A stretch of DNA of 20,828 bases from the NCBI GenBank assembly GCA_021807845.1, contig JAKBCM010000005.1, positions 1 to 20,828 of the forward strand, written 5' to 3'. The DNA is from Pseudomonadota bacterium (GTDB lineage Bacteria > Pseudomonadota > Gammaproteobacteria > Legionellales > Legionellaceae). The notes under the pieces are model-generated. The model saw only the letters and a list, made by a program, of their open reading frames with translations. It searched no databases and was not told the origin of the DNA. The position numbers and the translations under genes were made by a program. Of the stretch, positions 16,344 to 20,828 are shown piece after piece (the first letter of the stretch is position 1; every line of letters starts with the position of its first letter).

Positions 16344-16376
16344 ATCTAGGTCTCTGATAGCATTCGAGACCTAGAT
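16344..16376. repeat. Perfect 11-bp stem-loop after the vWA gene
   Basis: ATCTAGGTCTC (16344-16354) and GAGACCTAGAT (16366-16376) pair perfectly around an 11-nt loop, beginning 19 nt after the vWA stop. There is no T-run on the 3' side on either strand, so it is not a standard intrinsic terminator. It may stabilise the mRNA 3' end or bind a protein. Confidence 0.7.
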
Positions 16377-16412
16377 GAAGGAGCGAGTGATTCTGCTAAA
16401 TTTCTATTTTAT

Positions 16413-16450
16413 GCAAGAAGTCTATTCAATAGATTTCTTGCTTTTTTTTT
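16413..16450 (+). terminator. Rho-independent terminator of the vWA gene
   Basis: A 13-bp stem (16413-16425 with 16429-16441, including one G-T pair) closes a 3-nt loop and is followed by nine T residues (16442-16450). It is a textbook intrinsic terminator on the plus strand and ends the vWA transcript before the convergent HD gene. Confidence 0.9.
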
Positions 16451-16526
16451 ACAAACTATCTCATCCAAAACAACGTGATGGATCTCCCGATATTTTGGAT
16501 AAGTCTAGCAAAGCTCGACACATGAA

Positions 16527-17651
16527 TCATTGCAATGATGGCGCTTGTATATCAGCTGGTAATACGTGCGCATAGTCTTGATAGATATTCTTGGGGTTTA
16601 ATGAATATTTTCGAGAGCGTGACAGGAGCGTTAATGCTTTATCAATATCATCTTCGAATCGTTTCATTCGGACAGAACATTCTTTATCTAGAGAGAGTTT
16701 TTGCAAATGTACATTCATTTGGTGCTTCAGCATGCGCTCTATAGTCGGATCATCAAAATATTGCGGTTTTTCTCCACCAAGCTTTTTTTGTATTTCATGA
16801 GTGGGCACTTTACCCGAATCATCAATGTTCCTCATAAACATGAGCTTATAAAGAATATAAGCCAAATCAGCTGATTTTAAGCCTTCTAAACCGCGTAATT
16901 GTGTGTTTATTTGATCCATTTGATATTGAATGAGAGAAATTCTAGAGGTATCACTGATTAATTTTTGATAAGGGGTGCAATGGGTGAACAATAAATATTT
17001 GGCTGCTGTATGAAAACGCGAATAATCAATGGGTAATCCCCAGAAGGATAAAGTTAAGTCTAAAGGGGCTAAAATGTCACTTCCTTCTTGGCTATGAAAT
17101 GCATGACCATATTTGGGATCAGGAATAGATGGGCGAGCGATGTCATGAAGTAACATGGCTAATACATCGGACAAAGGCATGCCCAGTTCTATACAAATCT
17201 TTGCACATTGTAAGCCATGCTCTCGTTCAGTGACGTTTTCTTGATCACATAATTGTTCATAAGGTTGTAAGGCGAGTTGATTGTTAAATACGTCTAAAAG
17301 GATAGCAATATAGGCATCAATTTTATCTTTTAAAGGGAGAAAAGGAGCGGGATAGTCTCCAGTATTAAGGGACATGCTAGGCATTGGCTTTGCGAGTAAT
17401 TCTACAGCATTGCTCTCATCAGTAAGCTCGATATGACAATCAACCAATAAAAAATCTTCAAACTTAAAATCAATAGGGTTTTGACCAATGAATAAACCTC
17501 GTTCGTTTAATGTTGCTAAAATGTCTTTAAAAGGGGGGAGATGATCGGTATAAAATTTCAAATTTGTTTCTTTAAGCGCCTTGATGCTTGCTGATTCAGG
17601 TTGAAATAAAACATTCCCTGTTGTAAATACCGATCCTTCTCGTGTAGCCAT
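16527..17651 (-). CDS. HD-domain metal-dependent phosphohydrolase-like protein
   Basis: The 374-residue product has an HD domain in its middle (about 140-265): His145 in REHGLQCA, His169-Asp170 in MLLHDIARP, His183/His186 in YGHAFHSQEG, and His214 and His224 further on. This pattern is closest to HD proteins of the PhnZ/YedJ kind, which bind two metal ions and act as phosphohydrolases or, in PhnZ, as mixed-valent di-iron oxygenases. The substrate cannot be read from the sequence. The first 100 residues (including FLLVDCHIEL) and the last 100 are unfamiliar and may form extra domains. AGGAGAA (17658-17664) precedes the ATG by 6 nt and overlaps the E2 stop, and the gap to E2 is only 13 nt, so it is likely the last gene of the PDH operon. 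Confidence 0.75.
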   Translation of the reverse strand: MATREGSVFTTGNVLFQPESASIKALKETNLKFYTDHLPPFKDILATLNERGLFIGQNPIDFKFEDFLLVDCHIELTDESNAVELLAKPMPSMSLNTGDYPAPFLPLKDKIDAYIAILLDVFNNQLALQPYEQLCDQENVTEREHGLQCAKICIELGMPLSDVLAMLLHDIARPSIPDPKYGHAFHSQEGSDILAPLDLTLSFWGLPIDYSRFHTAAKYLLFTHCTPYQKLISDTSRISLIQYQMDQINTQLRGLEGLKSADLAYILYKLMFMRNIDDSGKVPTHEIQKKLGGEKPQYFDDPTIERMLKHQMNVHLQKLSLDKECSVRMKRFEDDIDKALTLLSRSRKYSLNPKNIYQDYAHVLPADIQAPSLQ

Positions 17652-17664
17652 TGCTTATTCTCCT

Positions 17665-18774
17665 TCATGATTTTTGTAGAGATTCAATCAATGCACCTAA
17701 AAATCGAGTTGCTTCTCCGCCTGTGACCGCACGATGATCAAAGCTGAGGGACAAGGGTAATATGCGATGCGCAGCAACTTTTCCATGTTGACTCACCACT
17801 TTCTCAAACAAACGACCAACGGCGATAATGGCAACCATGGGCGGCACAATGATAGGGCTCGCATATCGTCCCGCGAATTTGCCAAAGTTAGAAAGCGTGA
17901 TGGTTGCACCTTTTAATTTTTCAGCCGCAATCGTTCGAGCACTCACAGAAGTTTTGTATTCATTAATGATTTGACGCAAATCTTCGGCGGTATGTTTGCC
18001 TACTTCATGAATGACAGGAACAAATAATCCTTCTTCACTATCCATAGCCAGTCCTAAATGGACTTCTTTAAAGATTTTTCTCGCGCTATGAGCACCATCA
18101 AACCAGGCATTGAGCGCTGGCTCTCTTTCTGCTGCAATCACTATTGCCTGGATGAGTCGAATAGTGATGTCAGTATGTTCTTTCCAATTGGAAATATCGG
18201 CTTCATCAAAGATAGAGACAGGGACCACCTCTTGATGAGATTGCACCATACTGGCCAACATGGCGCGCCTAACGCCGCGTAAAGGTTCAAACCCTTCCGG
18301 GGGCTTCATCAGTATCTGAGATTGGCGTTCTACATCTTCACGAGTAATGAGCCCATGTTCTCCACTTCCTTGTAAAGTTTGGAGATCAACATTGAGCTTT
18401 TTAGCCAGCATGCGGACAAGAGGTGTGGCTTTTTTGCGATGCTCTCGATTTTGGGAACCCACAATAAAATGATCCTCAGATTGATCCTGACTTTCTTCTA
18501 AATGACCCACTACGGTTCCTTTATCAACACGGGCATTCGTGGCTGCCTCGAAGGAAACCAATGGAGCGCCGGTTTTGATGACATCCCCAGGTTGACCATA
18601 GAGTTTAACAATGGTGCCTGCTTCAGGACTTGGCACATCTACCACCGCCTTGGCTGTTTCCATTGATACCAGAGGTTGATCAAGGCTCACCGTATCGCCT
18701 TCTTTTACAAACCATTCATGAATTTCAGCATCCGGTAATCCTTCGCCGAGATCCGGTAAATTGAATATTGTCAT
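17665..18774 (-). CDS. pdhC: Pyruvate (2-oxo acid) dehydrogenase E2, dihydrolipoamide acetyltransferase
   Basis: Core subunit that passes the acyl group from E1 to CoA on a swinging lipoyl arm. The 369-residue product has one lipoyl domain (about 2-76; lipoylated Lys42 in METAK), a linker, the E1/E3-binding domain (about 115-150, ATPLVRMLAKKLNVDL...GLITREDV) and the catalytic domain (about 160-369, with GATITLSNFG and SFDHRAVTGGEATRF). Catalytic His347 is in place, but the residue of the usual H-x-x-x-D-G motif that should be Asp is Thr351. The single lipoyl domain and the pairing with separate E1-alpha and E1-beta fit the PDH/BCKDH class rather than E. coli AceF (three lipoyl domains). GGAG lies about 5 nt before the ATG; the gap after E1-beta is 2 nt. 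Acetoin or branched-chain oxo acids remain possible substrates. Confidence 0.92.
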   Translation of the reverse strand: MTIFNLPDLGEGLPDAEIHEWFVKEGDTVSLDQPLVSMETAKAVVDVPSPEAGTIVKLYGQPGDVIKTGAPLVSFEAATNARVDKGTVVGHLEESQDQSEDHFIVGSQNREHRKKATPLVRMLAKKLNVDLQTLQGSGEHGLITREDVERQSQILMKPPEGFEPLRGVRRAMLASMVQSHQEVVPVSIFDEADISNWKEHTDITIRLIQAIVIAAEREPALNAWFDGAHSARKIFKEVHLGLAMDSEEGLFVPVIHEVGKHTAEDLRQIINEYKTSVSARTIAAEKLKGATITLSNFGKFAGRYASPIIVPPMVAIIAVGRLFEKVVSQHGKVAAHRILPLSLSFDHRAVTGGEATRFLGALIESLQKS

Positions 18775-18776
18775 AT

Positions 18777-19751
18777 TTACTCCATGATACTCATAACACT
18801 TTCTTTGATCCGAGCAATACTAGGAAGATAGTGTTTTTCCAGTTGAAAATAGGGCATAACCACATCATATCCTGTGACTCTAAGAACAGGGGCTTGTAAC
18901 TCGCCCAAGGCGTTTTCCATGATTTGGGCAGAAATTTCAGCGCCTACACCACAGGTTTTAGCGCCTTCATGCACGATGACACAACGTCCTGTTTTTTCAA
19001 CAGAGGTTAAGATCGTTTCAATGTCTAAGGGCTTTAGGGTGGCCACGTCAATTACTTCACAAGAAATGCCAGTTTCGGCCAATTGCATGGCTGCTTGGCG
19101 CGTTTCATGGATACTAGCACCCCAACTGACGAGCGTTACATCTTCTCCTTCTTGCAGAATAAAACATTGTCCCAGAGGCAAAGCTTGGCCATCATCAGCC
19201 ACGGGTTGTTTGACCAAACGATAAATACGCTTAGGTTCAAGAAAAATCACAGGATCAGGGTTTCGAATTGCTGCCAGCAAGAGTCCATAGGCGCGTTTAG
19301 GGGATGAAGGGATCACCACTTGCAAACCAGGAATGTGGGCAAATAAAGCTTCTGTGCTTTCAGAATGGTGTTCAGGTGCTCGTATCCCCCCCCCAAAAGG
19401 CGCACGAAAAACCAAAGGGCAATTCAGGCGACCGCGGGTACGGTTTCGCATTCTTGCGGCATGCGAGATGATTTGATTCATAGCGGGATAGATAAATCCC
19501 ATGAATTGAAACTCTGCAACTGGTTTTAATCCTTGCACAGACATCCCCACAGCAAGCCCCGCAATCATCGATTCAGCCAAAGGTGAATCAAAAACCCGAT
19601 GCTCACCAAATCGCTCTTGTAAACCAACTGTGGCTCGAAACACACCTCCATTTTTACCAACGTCCTCACCAAATACAATCACATTGTCATCATGCGCTAA
19701 TTCATAAGCGAGTGCCTGAGTGACTGCTTCAACTAAAGTGATATCAGGCAT
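18777..19751 (-). CDS. pdhB: Pyruvate (2-oxo acid) dehydrogenase E1 beta subunit
   Basis: Beta subunit of the alpha2-beta2 thiamine-diphosphate E1 enzyme that decarboxylates pyruvate. The 324-residue product is full length for the family and carries FGEDVG (28-33), FDSPLAE with the thiamine-activating Glu60, EFQFMGFIYPAMNQI, and GGGIRAPEHHSES with active-site His128/His129. The C-terminal transketolase domain includes DVTLVSWGA, IDVATLKPLD and VIVHEGAKTCGVGAEI. Its start overlaps the E1-alpha end by 8 nt, so the two subunits are probably translationally coupled for equal amounts. A nine-residue C run on the plus strand (19386-19394), coding for three GGG glycines at GGGIR, is unusual in this low-GC sequence. 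Confidence 0.94.
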   Translation of the reverse strand: MPDITLVEAVTQALAYELAHDDNVIVFGEDVGKNGGVFRATVGLQERFGEHRVFDSPLAESMIAGLAVGMSVQGLKPVAEFQFMGFIYPAMNQIISHAARMRNRTRGRLNCPLVFRAPFGGGIRAPEHHSESTEALFAHIPGLQVVIPSSPKRAYGLLLAAIRNPDPVIFLEPKRIYRLVKQPVADDGQALPLGQCFILQEGEDVTLVSWGASIHETRQAAMQLAETGISCEVIDVATLKPLDIETILTSVEKTGRCVIVHEGAKTCGVGAEISAQIMENALGELQAPVLRVTGYDVVMPYFQLEKHYLPSIARIKESVMSIME

Positions 19752-20820
19752 CTTTGGCGTCCTCCATGGCTATGGCTCTTTGTTCAATCATATATTCAGG
19801 GAGCGTTGCATAATGATAGTCAAATAGGCTGGTGATGGGCTGTGTGGGTGTGTTTAAATATTCATCCACGGCTTGTTGTACTTCTTCGATGCATTGTTCT
19901 TGTAAAGCCGCTTCTTCTTTTTCATTCCAAAAGTGTTGTTCTTCTAGAAAATGTTTGAATCGGCGAATAGGCTCTTTATAGTTGGCTATTTCTACTTCAT
20001 CTTTTGGCTGATAGCGAGTGGCATCATCAGCCGTGGTGTGATCACTCAGCCGGTAAGAGATGGCTTCAACCAAGGTCGGTCCATCCCCATTTCGCGCTTT
20101 TTCAATGGCGTTTCCTATGACGTGGCGAGTGGCTATGATATCGTTTCCATCTACTTGTACGCCTTGAAATCCAGCGCCAATTGCTTTTTGTGCAATCGTT
20201 TGCGATGAAGTTTGTTTATGCAGTGGGACTGAAATGGCCCATTGATTGTTGTTGACCACAAACACAATGGGTAGATTCCATAACCCTGAAACATTCATCG
20301 CTTCATAGAAATCACCCTCCGAAGTCCCACCATCTCCAACACAAACCACAGCGACGCGTTTTTCTTTACGATACTTAAAAGAGAATGCAACTCCTGCAGC
20401 ATGTAGACACTGAGAGGCAATTGGAACACAGATGGGTAGATCTTTTGAGTCACAAGCAAATTGACTTCCTCTTTCATCTCCTCCCCAGTAAGCCAATATT
20501 TCAGACATTTTCACCCCACGCTGAAATTGAGCCGCATAATCACGATAATAGGGTACAAAGATGTCTTTACTATCCATGGCATGGCCAATCGCTGTTGAAA
20601 TCGCTTCTTGACCATTGATAGGCGCATAGGTTCCCATTTTGCCAGTTCGCTGTAAGGCAATGGCTATTTTGTCAAAAATCCGTGTTTTTACCATGGTACG
20701 ATACATGTCTAGCAATACATCTTGAGAGCTAGTAAAAGCGGGTGGTGTGCCACAAAGCTCTCCCTTTTCATTAAGAAATTGATAATAAGCGACTTCAAAG
20801 CGGGCAACGATAGTTGTCAC
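19744..20820 (-). CDS. pdhA: Pyruvate (2-oxo acid) dehydrogenase E1 alpha subunit
   Basis: Alpha subunit of the thiamine-diphosphate E1 enzyme. The 358-residue product contains the thiamine-binding motif from Gly162-Asp163-Gly164 (GDGGTSEGDFYEAMN) to Asn190-Asn192 (NNNQWAIS), plus GQEAISTAIGHAM, YYRDYAAQF, SQCLHAAGVAFS and LVEAISYRLSDHTTADD. This is the PdhA/BkdA1/AcoA family; pyruvate is the most likely substrate because the set stands next to no acetoin or leucine-degradation genes, but that is inference. The start shown is GTG at 20820. The window ends 8 nt upstream, so neither the ribosome site nor any longer start can be judged. Gene order E1-alpha, E1-beta, E2 is classic for this class; the E3 gene (lpd) is not in the window. 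Confidence 0.92.
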   Translation of the reverse strand: MTTIVARFEVAYYQFLNEKGELCGTPPAFTSSQDVLLDMYRTMVKTRIFDKIAIALQRTGKMGTYAPINGQEAISTAIGHAMDSKDIFVPYYRDYAAQFQRGVKMSEILAYWGGDERGSQFACDSKDLPICVPIASQCLHAAGVAFSFKYRKEKRVAVVCVGDGGTSEGDFYEAMNVSGLWNLPIVFVVNNNQWAISVPLHKQTSSQTIAQKAIGAGFQGVQVDGNDIIATRHVIGNAIEKARNGDGPTLVEAISYRLSDHTTADDATRYQPKDEVEIANYKEPIRRFKHFLEEQHFWNEKEEAALQEQCIEEVQQAVDEYLNTPTQPITSLFDYHYATLPEYMIEQRAIAMEDAKDA

Positions 20821-20828
20821 GGCTTTTC

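Noticed and set aside
16344..16376. Intrinsic terminator for the vWA or HD gene
   Set aside because: The hairpin is perfect, but no T-run follows on either strand; the true terminator is at 16413-16450.
16375..16575. 66-residue open frame after the vWA gene
   Set aside because: It runs through the terminator stem-loop and T-run and into the end of the HD gene, and has no likeness to any protein.
18874..19307. Long open frames on the plus strand opposite pdhB
   Set aside because: They mirror the codon structure of a well-conserved coding gene, lack ribosome sites and match no family.
1..20828. tRNA, rRNA, CRISPR array, insertion sequence, prophage or toxin-antitoxin genes
   Set aside because: I looked for cloverleaf-like segments, regularly spaced direct repeats and transposase, integrase or small paired genes and saw none.

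Overview
The window looks like a chromosomal segment of a low-GC gammaproteobacterium. The RuvB and Tol proteins are of gammaproteobacterial type. A two-subunit (E1-alpha/E1-beta) pyruvate dehydrogenase, an ankyrin-repeat protein and two large proteins I cannot place resemble what is seen in host-associated Legionellales (Legionella, Coxiella, Berkiella). That placement is inference; no rRNA or other decisive marker is present. I saw no tRNA, rRNA, CRISPR array, transposase or integrase.

Layout. (1) 88-906 (+) is a HAD-like protein with no visible catalytic aspartates; it converges on and overlaps an integral-membrane acyltransferase of the NagX/HGSNAT type (892-2016, -). (2) 2154-7352 (+) is a tight run: ruvB, tolQ, tolR, tolA, tolB and a secreted S1/P1-type nuclease, with gaps of 9 nt or less or a 4-nt overlap. 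It encodes the Holliday-junction motor, then the inner-membrane/periplasmic Tol machine for outer-membrane constriction. The usual pal and cpoB genes after tolB, and ybgC before tolQ, are absent here; the nuclease occupies the pal position. (3) 7418-11645 (+) is accessory in character: a 742-residue protein with no recognised family, then a 575-residue protein with C-terminal ankyrin-like repeats. The second gene is bracketed by two near-identical palindromic repeats (9671-9701 and 11775-11803) in opposite orientation. (4) ilvE (11816-12730, -) and a 1123-residue von Willebrand factor A protein with a complete MIDAS (12953-16324, +) diverge from a 222-bp spacer; a strong intrinsic terminator follows the vWA gene. 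(5) 16527-20820 (-) is a pyruvate dehydrogenase operon read leftward: E1-alpha, E1-beta, E2, then an HD-domain protein. No E3 gene is in view.

The core genes (recombination, envelope division, pyruvate oxidation, branched-chain amino-acid transamination) are ordinary. The novelty lies in the three large orphan proteins, the repeat pair around the ankyrin gene, the nuclease attached to the tol operon and the HD protein attached to the PDH operon. No complete new multi-gene system is evident; the best candidates for undescribed biology are the 742-, 575- and 1123-residue proteins.
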